Shown here: positions 47,230 through 58,374 of the stretch, one piece after another
Layout: every line of letters starts with the position of its first letter
Numbering within the stretch: the first letter of the stretch is position 1
Source of the DNA: Microstegium vimineum
Lineage: Eukaryota > Streptophyta > Magnoliopsida > Poales > Poaceae
Direction: 5' to 3'
DNA length: 64,000 bases
NCBI GenBank assembly: GCA_022036555.1
Contig: CM039133.1
Span: forward strand, 48,994,718 to 49,058,717
Translations under genes and position numbers: made by a program
The notes under the pieces: model-generated
What the model was told of the DNA's origin: nothing
Databases searched by the model: none
What the model saw: only the letters and a program-made list of their open reading frames with translations

Positions 47230-47657
47230 ATGTTTTCTTCACCTCTTTTTATGTTGTTTGTGCTCTCCTGTGCTCTCTAGTGCTTTAAAACAGCCAACAC
47301 TTGAGTTCATTTCATTGTGTCTTTTCTTCTAGGCTTCTTTCATCTTGTGTCATGAACACACATATAGGAGCAAAATGTAGAACATAGCTTCCTATATGGA
47401 TAAAAATCTTCCTACAAAGAACAACATAGCTAATGTTCACCTAGAAATAACATAAAGCCTATTATTAATCGGCCGACTACAACAATTATACTCCTTGTAT
47501 GATACAAATGAATCCTAGGCCACCTACATAATAAATAAAAAAAGACATCCAAATGTTTAGTACACATTCTATGAAATCAAAATGATAAGAGTAAACTACC
47601 TTCTTAGGCTCACTTTAGGATGATAAGTGCATCCATCTAATTTTTGTAGATCTACTT
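47230..47657. other. Gene-free spacer between two gypsy elements
   Basis: AT-rich sequence without ORFs or repeat ends that I recognise. It ends with tactt just before the LTR start. Confidence 0.4.
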
Positions 47658-47822
47658 TGTCGGGTACGAAGGTAAGGGGTACCCTAAACCCTTCGATAAA
47701 TTGACGCTAAAACATAGCAACCATTTTTAAGACAGGAACCAGCCCACTGCTCAAGTCAGTAAGGAAAGGCCCATCACGTGAAGGCCCCCTGCACCGGCTA
47801 TGGCAACAAGTCGCGGGCCGGC

Positions 47823-48150
47823 CCACCTCGACGGAAAGAGACGGACGAGGGGCCGAACGAACGGCCGAACGAACGACCCCTCGGCCTCCACCTCGACGCC
47901 GAATGACGCCGAATGATGGACGAGGGGCCGAACGAACGAACCCTCGGCCTCCACCTCGACATCAAATGACGGACCGAGGGTCGAACGAACGACCCCCCGG
48001 CTCCTACCTCGACACCGGGTGACGGACGAGGGGTCGAACGAATGACCCCTCGGCCTCTACTTCGATCCCTCCGACTCCGCCTCTGCTCCGACCCTACCTC
48101 GACGACGAGCGACGGACTAGGGGTTGAACGAACGACCCCCGGATGGGAGG
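47823..48150. repeat. Minisatellite in gypsy LTR U3
   Basis: Around five degenerate units of about 53-65 bp. Each is built as 'cctcgac...gacggacgagggg', 'cgaacgaacgac' and 'ccctcggcctcca'. Unit starts lie near 47826, 47890, 47952, 48007 and 48094. One unit (48057-48093) is reduced. Confidence 0.75.
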
Positions 48151-48641
48151 CTCGATCAGCCCAACTGCTCCCGGCATGGGTTAAAGTAAATCCGCCTAAC
48201 GCCATGGGCGCCCACGTCCGCAGTCAAATCCAACAACTCTCCGTCATGTCCCTGATTCCTGTCAACTGTGTTGCTACTGCCGCCACGACGCGAGTACGGA
48301 TTCCAGCAGCACCCCTCGGAACGTGAACAGTGCAGCCCTCGACGATGACTTCGGGGATACGGCAGAGCCACGCAGGGCTCGACCCCTCCCTCCAACAACT
48401 CCAGTATGGGGCCCGTCCCATCCGCCCCGTCTCGCTTCCGCTGTGGGATTGGCGCCCATCTGCGGAAGCTGTGCCGCGATGTGTCGCGATGACTTCTACT
48501 GCCACCACGACCCGAAGCGCCAGAAGGACGAGGAGGCCATGTCAGCACAGTGTACGATGTCCCTTCGCCGGCACTACGACGCGGACACGCCGCCCATACT
48601 ACACAGCTTAGGACCCTGTACCCTCGTGCCTCCCCTTGGTC

Positions 48642-48649
48642 TATAAAAG
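48642..48649 (+). promoter_or_regulatory. TATA box of the gypsy LTR
   Basis: tataaaag within ggtctataaaaggggac, about 400 bp before the LTR end, is correctly placed for a U3/R promoter of a Tat-type LTR. Confidence 0.6.
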
Positions 48650-49271
48650 GGGACGCCGAGGTAGGAGAAAAGGGGGGCTGGATCTTTTTCTTCCGACCCG
48701 ATCCTTTCTCTCGAACACCACGGACTCAGACTTCAACTCTGATCTCCACACACACCCTGCTGCTCGATCAACCCCTCGAGCAGCCATCCCACCGCCTAGG
48801 GTAGCCCTGCTAGCCTTAGGCCGCAGCTCCTCTGAGCAATCCCGTGTAACTCAGCTTGTACCCCCCCTGTACGAGCACTTTGGGTGCGAGATAATACAAG
48901 ACATCCACCTCGCTGGACGTAGGGCCTTCTTTGCCCGAACCAGGATAAACCTTGTGTCCATCTTGCATCACATCTGAGGGAGGGAGCACGCGATATACAA
49001 ATTTACTAGTTGGTGGTCTTGACCCCCGGGTCATAACACCGACAGTTGGCGCGCTAGGTAGGGGGAATTGCGTGTCGATCAACTCTGAACTACTCTCTCA
49101 GATGGATTCCACCACCCCACCGTTTCCATTCACCACCGTCGTCTGGTTCAGCGGTCTAGGGTTCGTATCCACGGGCCAGGCCACTTCATAGTCTTTCCCT
49201 TCGCTCGTGGCCTGAATAGCGGCAACACCAGTACGCCGGGGCTAGCAAGGATCAGGCGACGATCCCTCCGC

Positions 49272-51522
49272 TTGTGCCTCTGGCCTGCGATCAGGAGGAG
49301 GCGCGAGCGACTCCGACGCGCTCGTCATCGTGCGGATTCCGAGACGCCGGATGCCGTTTCCCCGGCCCCGGCTGGCGACACAGCCCCTCCCCGCAGGGGC
49401 CTGTTTGACCCACGCTTGTGGGCCGAGGGCGGGCGCTCCTCTGAGCGGGACTTTGGCTCCGCCATATCGTCGTCCCCGGGAGTCCCCGTGGCCTCTCTGA
49501 CACACTCGACCCCTCCACCACCGTGTAACCCGTTCCCGTACGGGCTCCACAACAGCGTGAGACTCTGCTCTGCCCTCGCAGGTTCGCAGATACAGACACG
49601 TAGCGGGTTTCCAGGGACTCCGCCGCATGCGACGGTCAACCCCGTCACCACCTCTTCACCGGGCGAGCACCCGGAGCCGAGACTGGCCCGGACATGGGGC
49701 ACGTTGCGGCAACGCCTGGCGGAGGAGCGCAGGGGATCCTTCCCCCACTTCTACCACGCCGACCCCGACTCAGACTTTCCCGATGAGGGTTACGACTCCA
49801 CCCGGGAATGCTTCCACCTCGACGAGCAAGCCGACCCCCAGGATGACGTCGACGACACCGCGGTCACAGAAGAAGGAGGAGGGGGCAACGCTACACCAGC
49901 ACGAGATGCCAACCCCCCGAGTCCTGATAGAGCCAATCCACCCCCAGACGTCCAGATCACGCAAGTCCGAGAGCTTCTCAGCAAGCTCGAGAAGGAGCGC
50001 CTGCGACTTCAGCAACTCGAGCACGCCCTCGAGCGGGATCGAGGGCACCCACAGGGTGGAGGAGCTCGCGAGCGGGCCCGGGAAGTCCACCGGCAAATCG
50101 TCAAGGAGGGGGCGAATGGGCCCCAAGTCTACAACCGCGCCAGCCAGAACGTCGTAGCGGCCGCAATGCTGCTCTGCGACATGCCGGCGCCATCGACCCT
50201 CCAAGCACGACGTATCAGGGATAAAATCCAGGGGCTTCTCCAAACTGCGGCCATGCAGCAGGCGGAGAGCTCGGCCTCGAGGCATCGAGGGGCTGCCTCC
50301 GAGCAACAGGAAGTACCCCCTCGACAAAATCGAGAGGTATTCGTCCACCAGGACAAAGCGCCCCAGGGCCAAGTCGAGCGACGACCAGTTCGGGAACGCC
50401 TCGTCGACGATTGACCCCCTCGGGTGAACAATCGACGCTGGTACGGCGACGCCGAGGCTCGAGGCTACAGCGCTCACCGAGGTGGGCGCTACGACAGCGA
50501 CGAAGACCGATGTCGGTCTCCGGAGCCACCGGGGCCCCGAGTCTTCGGCAGAACCATCCGGCGGAACCCCCCTGCGCGTCTGTTTCCGTCCACCCACCAG
50601 CCTGGTCAAGTACAACGGCGAAACCAAGCCAGAGCTCTGGCTTGCCGACTTCAGGCTGGCGTGTTAGCTAGGAGGAGCCGACAATGATCACATCATCATT
50701 CGGAAACTCCCACTGTTCCTATCCGACACTGCTCGCAGATGGCTCGAGGAGCTGCCCCCGGACATGATCCAAGACTGGCCCGACCTGGTCCGGATCTTCG
50801 AGGGCAACTTCAAAGGCACCTACGAGCGACCAGGCAACCCCTGGGACCTCCGCAGCTGCAAGCAGAAGCCAGGGGAGACCCTCCACGCCTTCACCCGCCG
50901 ATTCTCGAGGCAGCGTACCGCACTAACCTACATCTCCGACCACGAGGTCATTACGGCGTTCATCGCCGGAACGACCTGCAAGGAGTTGGTGCAGGAGCTG
51001 GGGCGAAACACCCCCAAGACCGCCAACGAGCTAATGGACATCATCGCCAACTATGCAGCTGGCGAAGAGGCCGTCGGCGCGTTCTTCCTGATACCTCCAG
51101 AGAAGGGGAAGGGCAAGGCGGATGAGCCTGGGGGCTCGGACAACGAGCCCAAGAAGAACAATGGGCCCAGAAGGAACAATAACGGCAACGGCGGCAAGAA
51201 GAAGAAGAAGAAGAAGAACCAACCGGGCCGACGCAACATCGAGCCCGACGACGAGCCCGACGACCTTGTCGCTGCGGCAGACAAGAAGAAGCCTCGAGGG
51301 CCCCCTCCCGACGGGGGCGTCTTCGATAAGATGCTGAAGGAGCCTTGTCCCTATCATATGGGGCCGGCCAACCACCGCCTCGAGGACTGTCGCATGCTTC
51401 GAAAGCACTTCATCCCTCCTAGCTTCAGAGAGACGACGGCAAAGAAGACCCGCCCTGTGACGTCCACGTCAAGGGCGATGCCAAAAAATGAGGCTTCCCC
51501 GAAATCCACGACTGCTACATGA
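49272..51522 (+). pseudogene. gypsy gag
   Basis: The 5' part (49272-50414 and onward in frame to 50687) is Pro/Arg-rich with a helical segment (VRELLSKLEKERLRLQQLEH). The core retrotransposon gag domain is read in another frame from about 50580 to 51522 (DTARRWLEELPPDMIQDWPD, TLHAFTRRFSRQRTALTYIS), ending in a Lys-rich stretch and the box CPYHMGPANHRLEDC. In-frame stops are TGA at 50412-50414 and TAG at 50665-50667, plus a frameshift near 50570. It would form the virus-like particle. Here it is broken. Confidence 0.8.
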
Positions 51523-53015
51523 TCTACGGGGGACCCTCGACTCGACTCACCACACGCCAGTGCAAGAGGGAGCGTCGAGAGGTTTTCTCCATTCGATCCC
51601 AGGCTCCTCGGTACCTTGACTGGTCACACACGCCGATCACCTTCGACCAGGACGACCACCCCGGGCACATCCCCAACGCTGGGGTCTACCCACTCGTCGT
51701 CGATCCGATCATCCTCAACACCCGCCTCACAAAGGTACTCATGGATGGGGGAGCAGCCTCAACATCATCTACGCCGAGACCCTCGACCTCCTGGGAATCC
51801 CAAGGACCATGCTCCTGCCCAGCGCGGGGGGCGGGGGGGGGTTCCACAGGATCGTCCCAGGGAAGAAGGCACTCCCAATCGACCGCATCAAGTTACCCGT
51901 TTGCTTCGGCGTCCCCTCGAACTTCCGAAAGGAAGAGCTGACCTTCGGGGTGGTTGCGTTCCGAGGCACCTACCACGCCATCATCGGTCGACCGGGGTAC
52001 GCCAAGTTCATGGCGGTCCCGAACTATACCTACCTCAACCTCAAGATGCCAGGGCCCTCGGGGGTCATCACCGTCGACACCTCCTACGAGCAAGCATATG
52101 ACTACGACGTCGAGTGCGTGGAAAAAGCCGAGGCTGCCGAGGAGTTGGCCATCCTCGCGGCCCTCGACGACTTGTCCAGGGAGATCCCCGACCCCAAGTG
52201 ACACGCCGGCAACTTCAAGCCGGCGGAAGACACCAAGACCGTCCCGCTCGACCCCGGCCTCGCGGATGGGAAGGTGCTGACGATCAGCGCCACCCTCGAG
52301 CCCAAATAGGAAGCAGTGCTCGTCAACTTTCTCCGTGTGAATGCCGACGTGTTTGCATGGAGTCCCTCGGATATGCTGGGCATTCCGAGGGAGGTCGCCG
52401 AGCACTCCTTGGACATCCGAGCCGGGTCCAAACCGGTGAAGCAACGCCTGCGCCGCTTCGACGAGGAGAAGCACAGGATCATCGGGGAGGAGGTCGATAA
52501 GCTTTTGAAGGCCGGATTCATCAAGGAGGTACATCATCCCGAATGGTTAGCTAACCCCGTACTTGTTAAGAAAAAGAATGGGAAGGATAGGATGTGCGTA
52601 GATTACACCAGTTTAAATAAAGTATGTCCCAAGGTTCCTTTCCCACTACCACGTATCGACCAAATAGTGGATTCCACTGCGGGATGCGAAACCCTCTGCT
52701 TCCTTGATGCATACTCTGGCTACCACCAAATAAAGATGAAGGAGTCCGATCAGCTCACGACTTCCTTCATCACTCCCTTTGGCATGTTTTGCTACCTCAC
52801 CATACCCTTCGGTTTGCGAAACGCCGGGGCCACCTACCAGCGATGCATGCTCCACGTCTTCGAGAAACACATAGGGCTGACCATCGAGGCCTACGTCGAC
52901 GACATCGTGGTCAAGTCCAAGACAGTCGGAAACCTGGTCGGAGACCTCGAGATCGCGTTTGGGTGCCTCCGGGCGAATCGCATAAAACTAAACCCTGAGA
53001 AGTGTGTCTTTGGTT
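51523..53015 (+). pseudogene. gypsy protease and reverse transcriptase (truncated)
   Basis: The protease region is recognised by VVDPIILNTRLTKVLMDGG and, after a frameshift near 51757, by PSNFRKEELTFGVVAF and GRPGYAKFMAVPNYTYL. Reverse transcriptase (from about 52316) shows WLANPVLVKKKNGKDRMCVD, CFLDAYSGYHQI, PFGLRNAGATYQRCM and the catalytic YVDD (EAYVDDIVVKS). It stops in the thumb at KLNPEKCVFG. In-frame stops are TGA at 52199-52201 and TAG at 52306-52308. Confidence 0.88.
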
Positions 53016-53185
53016 CACCGGCATGCCTCCCTATCGGCAACACCTTCATTGGCAACTTTCCTATCGGCAAGCAACCTTCTTCTCTTCCTGACGCTCCTTT
53101 AATCACCTGCTTCTATCGGCAATCTGATCAGCAGTTTCTTGATGCCAATAAGGAATAGCAACCATCCCTTCATTGATCAGCGCAC
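53016..53185. other. Chimeric junction segment
   Basis: About 170 bp between the gypsy RT break and the end of the minus-strand Sirevirus pol. It contains three copies of a ctatcggcaa word (near 53031, 53071 and 53114). Read on the minus strand it holds a 36-codon open piece (ELSALINEGMVAIPYWHQET). I could not assign it to either element. Confidence 0.45.
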
Positions 53186-54796
53186 TCAATTCATATTGAC
53201 ATGTACCAAAAACGGTGTCAAACTCATGTTGGAGAAATCAAGTATGTTCAACTCATTCCTTAGCTTGCAAAACCTTTTCTCATCTAGTGGCTTGGTAAAG
53301 ATATCGGCCAATTGATCTTCGGTGCCAACACTTGTGATAGAAATGTCCCCTTTCAATTGATGATCTCTAATGAAATGATGACGGACATCAATATGCTTTG
53401 TTCTTGAGTGTTGAACCGGATTGTTGGTGAGCTTGATTGCACTTTCATTGTCACATAGCAAAGACACTTCCTTGAATTTGACTCCAAAGTCATTCAAAGT
53501 AGCTCTCATCCAAAGGATTTGTGCACAACAACTCCCTGCACTAATATACTTGGCTTCGGCGGTAGAGTGTGCCACACTATTTTGCTTCTTTGATGACCAT
53601 GAGACTAGTGATCTTCCAAGCAATTGACAAGTGCCCGATGTGCTTTTCCTTTCTATCTTGCAACCTGCATAATCCGAGTCGGAGTATCCAAGTAACTCAA
53701 AGTTTGATCCTTTAGGATACCACAACCCAACATTAGGTGTATGCTTCAAATATCTCAATATTCTCTTTGTGGCTTTCAAATGACTCTCTCTAGGAGAAGC
53801 TTGAAACCTTGCACACATGCATACACTAAACATGACATCCGGTCTTGATGCGGTCACATAGAGCAAACTACCAATCATTGATCTATATAGCTTTTGATCT
53901 ACCATGTTTCCACTAGCATCACCATCCAAATTTCCATTTGTTCCCATGGGTGTACTAATAGATTTTGCTTCATCTAGATTGAACTTCTTGAGCATGTCCT
54001 TGATGTACTTGCCTTGACTAACAAAAGTCTCATTCTTCAATTGTTTGACTTGAAGACCAAGGAAGTAACTAAGCTCTCCAAGCATAGACATCTCAAATTC
54101 ATTTGCCATCATATTGCCAAACTCTTCACAAAACTCTTGATTGGTTGACCCGAATATAATGTCATCCACATAGATTTGCAACACAAACAAGTCCTTCCCA
54201 ATCTTCTTGGTGAATAGGGTAGTATCAACCTTGCCCATAATGAATCCCTTAGAGAGGAGGAAATCTCTCAACCTCTCATACCATGCTCTTGGAGCTTGCT
54301 TCAAGCCATATAATGCCTTCCTTAGCTTGTACACATGGTTGGGTTTCTTGTCATCTTAAAAACTAGGTGGTTGCTCAACAAATGCCAATTCATTGATGTA
54401 CCCATTGAGAAATGCACTCTTCACATCCATTTGATAGAGCTTGATGTTGTGAGCACAAGCATAAGCCAATAGAATCCTTATTACTTCTAGCCTTGCCACC
54501 GGTGCATATGTTTCTCCAAAGTCAAGACCCTCTACTTGAGTGTAGCCTTGTGCAACTAGTCTTGCTTTGTTTCTCACCACTATTCCATCTTGATCTTGCT
54601 TGTTGCGAAAGACCCATATAGTGCCAATGACATTGTGGTTCTTTGGTCTCTCAATTAGCTCCCAAACTTGATTTCTTGTGAAGTTATTGAGTTCTTCATG
54701 CATAGCATTTACCCAATCAATATCTTGCAAAGCCTCTTCAATCTTGGTTGGCTCAATAGATGATACAAAAGAATAGTGTTCACAAAATGAAGCCAA
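53186..54796 (-). pseudogene. Sirevirus reverse transcriptase and RNase H
   Basis: 54796-54356 holds the RT fingers (QMDVKSAFLNGYI). A TAA at 54356-54358 interrupts it, and 54334-53186 continues in the same frame with LYGLKQAPRAWYERL, the catalytic YVDD (QIYVDDIIFGSTN), TASRPDVMFSVCMCARFQ and RNase H motifs (STAEAKYISA, SRTKHIDVRHHFIRDH). The ORF ends after DQLADIFTKPLDEKRFCKLR. With one stop only, this is the best-preserved polymerase region in the window. Confidence 0.88.
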
Positions 54797-54940
54797 TCTT
54801 GATCTTGTTTGTACACCACTAGTGATATCTCCAATAATATGATCTATAGGATGATCTCTTGGAATAGATGTAGGTTGGAGTATTGGAAGTTGATTACTTG
54901 TACTTGGATGATCATTGGGTAGAGTAGATGAACTAGCTTC

Positions 54941-56590
54941 TTAATCTTGAGTTGGAGAGGATGAACTAGCTTGATTGTCATTGAGTTGCACATTGGATGG
55001 AGGATTCACTTGATCTTCAATATCTTGCTCATCATCCACTTGCTTCGACCTAATGTCCCTAATATCCATGTTCTTCATTGCATCAGCCAAAGGTTCACCT
55101 CTCACATCATCATGGTTGGAATTCTCATCTTGAGATCCATTTGTTTCATCAAACTCCACATCATGTACCTCCTCAACTATGCCATGAGTAAGATTCCATA
55201 CTCTATATGCTTTGCTTGTAGTTGAGTAGCCAAGTAGGAAGCCTTCATCACATTTCTTCTCAAATTTGCTCAATCTTGCACCTTTCTTCAAGATATAGCA
55301 TTTACATCCAAATACTCTAAAGTATGCAATATTGGGCTTTCTTCCATTCAATAGCTCATAAGGTGTCTTCTCAAGCATCTTGTGGCAATAGAGTCGGTTG
55401 CTATAATAGCAAGCCGTGTTGATAGCTTCGGCCCAAAAAGAATCACTCACATTGTATTCACTAAGCATAGATCTTGCCATATCAATGAGTGTCCTATTCT
55501 TCCTCTCAACAAGCCCATTTGATTGAGGTGTATACTTGGTAGAAAATTGATGTTTGATTCCATATTCATCACATAGCTCATCAACTCTTGTATTCTTGAA
55601 CTCACTACCATTGTCACTTCTTACTCTCTTGATAGTTGTTTCAAACTCATTTTGGCATCTCTTGACAAAGATCTTGAATGTATCAAATGTTTCACTCTTA
55701 TCACTCAAGAAGAATACCCATGTATATCTAGTGAGATCATCAACTATCACAAAGCCATACTTATTTCCACCAATGCTTGTATATGCGGTTGGTCCAAACA
55801 AGTCCATGTGCAAGAGCTCAAATGGTTTGCAAGTACTCATCATGCTCTTACTAGGGTGAGTATTTCCAACTTGTTTGCCGGCTTGAAAAGAACTACATAG
55901 CTTATCCTTTTCAAAGACCACATCTTTCAAGCCTCTAACTAGATCATGCTTGACTAGTTTGTTCAATTGCCTCATTCCAACATGACCAAGCCTTCTATGC
56001 CATAACCAACCCATGCTAGATTTGGATAGCAAGCAAGTTGACAATTGAGTTTATTTGGCATTGAAATCAACTAAGTATAGGTTCTCATATCTAAATCCTT
56101 TGAATATCAAGTTAGAGTCAACTACACTTATGATCTCTACATCATCAACTCCAAAGATGCATTTAAAGCCTAGATCACAAAGTTGAGCTATGGATAGCAA
56201 GTTAAAGTTCAAGCTCTCTACTAGCAACACATTGGATATGCTCATGTCATTTGATATAGCAATCTTACCAACCCTTTGACTTTCCCTTTGCCATTGTCAC
56301 CAAATGTGATAGATTCAATCCCATTGCAATCATTTGGCTTGATAGAGTTGAACATTCTTGAATCTCCGATCATATGTTGAGTGCACCCACTATCAAGCAC
56401 CCAATGCCTCCCTCCGGCTTTATAATTGACCTACAAAAGATTCAATTCTTCTTAGGTACCCATTGTTGCTTGGGTCCTCCAAAGTTAGTGACTAAGGACT
56501 TAGGTACCCAAATAGCTTTCTTCTTTGAGCTCTCATTGGGAGTACCCATGTATTTAGAAATCACACCTTTCTTGCCCTTGCTTTAGCTCT
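54941..56590 (-). pseudogene. Sirevirus protease and integrase
   Basis: Protease DSG motif in HWVLDSGCTQHMIGD (around 56380-56410), preceded by the typical linker GPKQQWVPKKN. Then come NLLSIAQLCDLGF, the zinc region WLWHRRLGHVGMRQLN and the integrase core with MDLFGPTAYTS, VRSDNGSEFKN and YTPQSNGLVERKNRTLIDMA. In-frame TAA codons stand at 56051-56053 and 54941-54943. Frameshifts lie near 56272 and 56440. Otherwise open for more than 360 codons, so fairly young. Confidence 0.85.
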
Positions 56591-57900
56591 AAGGTTAGGC
56601 AAGCCACCTACCAATTCTAGTCACTAGCAAGATGATCTATGTCACACACAAAAGCTAGAGACTTAGAGCTATACTACTAAGCTACACAAGCTAAGCTAGA
56701 GACTTTATTTTGCAAGAATGTAAAGAATGTAATGCAAAGCTAGAGATAGAATGATTATACCAACGTGAAGAGATAAGCCAATAGATAACCAATCAATCAC
56801 AAGATGAATCCTCGGTAGAGAGACAATGAGACATCATATTTTTTACCGAGGTTCACTTGTTTGCCAACAAGCTAGTCCTCGTTATAGCGATACACCTACT
56901 TGGAGGTTCACGCGCTAATTGGCAATCCAAGCCACACCCGTTCAAGGGTGCCGCACAACCAACACAAGATGGGGATCCCCAAGCTACACGGAATCCACTA
57001 GAGATACCTTTCGCGAACTCTTGCGGGGTAGGTTCAAGAACCCCTCACAATCCACCGATCGGAGCCGGAGATAATCACCTTCCTCCGCTCAACGATCCTC
57101 GTCGCACCAAGCCGTCTAGGAGGTGGAAAGCTCCAAGAATAACAAGAGCTCCACGATGACGACAATCACCAAGTGCCACTAGAATGCAATCAACAAAGCA
57201 ATGCACTTGGATTCACTCAATCTCTCTAGAAAATGTCAAATATGTTTAGAGGATGAGTGGTGATCTTCTCACAAATGAACACAAATGTGTGAGTGATGAG
57301 AGTGTGCAAGAAGTGCCCCAAAGGGCCGGCCATATGGCTATATATATCCCTCACTCACAAGTAGCCGTTTTACCCCCAAAACTGCCTCTCTGCACCACCT
57401 CTGGACGCAGTTTTCTCATAGGGTCCGGACCATCATCTGCGTCCGGACCCACTGCCAGTCGAGAGCCAACGGCTCTGCACAGACCTCCGGTCGCATGGTC
57501 CGGACGCGCGCAAACACACCAACCGGACCAATAGCCCTGCGTCCGGTCTGCCTCTGATTCGAACGACCACTTTCCCTCCTGAGCCACAGCCTGCCACGTA
57601 GCTCTGGTCGCTAGCAACAATAGCGTCCGGACTCTACTGTTCATAGGTCCGGAAATATAATTCCAGGAACCCGAGAGCTCGCCTCAGCTCCTCAGCACCT
57701 CCGGACCCACGTCCAATCCACGGTCTGGACCATTATTCTGCGTTCGGATCTCTTCACCAGAGAACAACAGAGAGCTCCAAACCCCGAACCCTGCGTCTGG
57801 AGCTGCAAACATCATCCGGACTGCTCTCTCAGCCGAGCCGACCTAGGGTGTGCCTCCGGACCCATCACCGATGGTCCGGACGGCACCAAACCCTAGCGTA
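56591..57900 (-). repeat. LTR-like copy C (minus orientation)
   Basis: It is the diverged reverse complement of copies A and B. Shared landmarks are 'ccgaggttcactt...caagctagtc' (56837-56885), 'ctaagctacacaagctaagc' (56681-56700) and a TATA region next to ggccggcc (57325-57347). The higher-coordinate half (57400-57900) is the U3-like part, rich in TCCGGAC words. It lies next to the Sirevirus pol in the same orientation and is the likely 5' LTR of that element. Confidence 0.55.
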
Positions 57901-58374
57901 TGGACCTTTGTCCGAAGCTCTTTGAGCTGCCCAAACACTTCCTCCAACTTCTCCAATCTTCCAAGAGCTAACACTAAGTGATCCCTCCACTTGTGCACGT
58001 GTGTTAGCTTTTAGTTCACATTTAACTTGGATTAAGTTGGTTGTTTCCACTAGTTCAATTGATTTTAATGCAATGCATATGAACCTAGTGGCACATGATA
58101 ACAATAATCATACTTAAGAGCTCCCTCCTTGATAGTACGGCTATCTATCCTAAATGTGATCACATCCTCTATGATGTCTTGATCACCAAACCGAAAATGG
58201 TTCCTAGCAATCACCTTTGCCTTCACACCATTTTCCTTTCCACCACCATGCTAGAGCTTGTGCCATCCACACTTGATTCACCTTGCTCCATCACATGGTA
58301 TGTACCAACCTATCTCATGATTCATACTTAGAGATCCAAGGTTAGTACTTAGGTGGGTTTCATCAATTACTCAA
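57901..58374. other. Unassigned spacer between LTR-like copies C and A
   Basis: AT-rich, Sirevirus-LTR-like wording without clear boundaries. It may be the outer U3 part of either copy. No coding potential. Confidence 0.35.

Larger units (their letters stand above)
47658..49044 (+). repeat. 5' LTR of gypsy element
   Basis: It starts tgtcgggtacgaaggtaagg and ends aacaccgaca directly before the primer-binding region. About 1.39 kb. A TATA box (tataaaag, 48642-48649) marks the likely promoter. A minisatellite lies in the U3 part (47823-48150). Confidence 0.75.
47658..53015 (+). mobile_element. Ty3/gypsy element (Tat/RIRE2-like), 3' half missing
   Basis: 5' LTR, primer-binding region (tggcgcgctaggtaggggg from 49047), gag, protease and the first part of reverse transcriptase are present in gypsy order. 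The sequence leaves the element in the RT region at about 53015. RNase H, integrase and the 3' LTR are absent. The missing part is replaced by a short unrelated segment and a minus-strand Sirevirus. Confidence 0.85.
53186..56590 (-). mobile_element. Sirevirus-like copia element, internal pol part
   Basis: The minus strand encodes protease, integrase, reverse transcriptase and RNase H in copia order with Sirevirus (Opie/Ji-type) wording. The gag region is missing: LTR-like sequence adjoins the protease end at about 56590. No polypurine tract or LTR could be recognised on the RNase H side. Confidence 0.8.

Noticed and set aside
47823..48150. CRISPR-like array
   Set aside because: Units are contiguous and degenerate without unique spacers, inside a plant LTR; it is a minisatellite.
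49291..50627. Long minus-strand ORFs opposite gypsy gag (up to 285 aa)
   Set aside because: Mirror frames of GC-rich gag sequence without motif; unlike the 46-47 kb antisense ORF they lie over gag itself.
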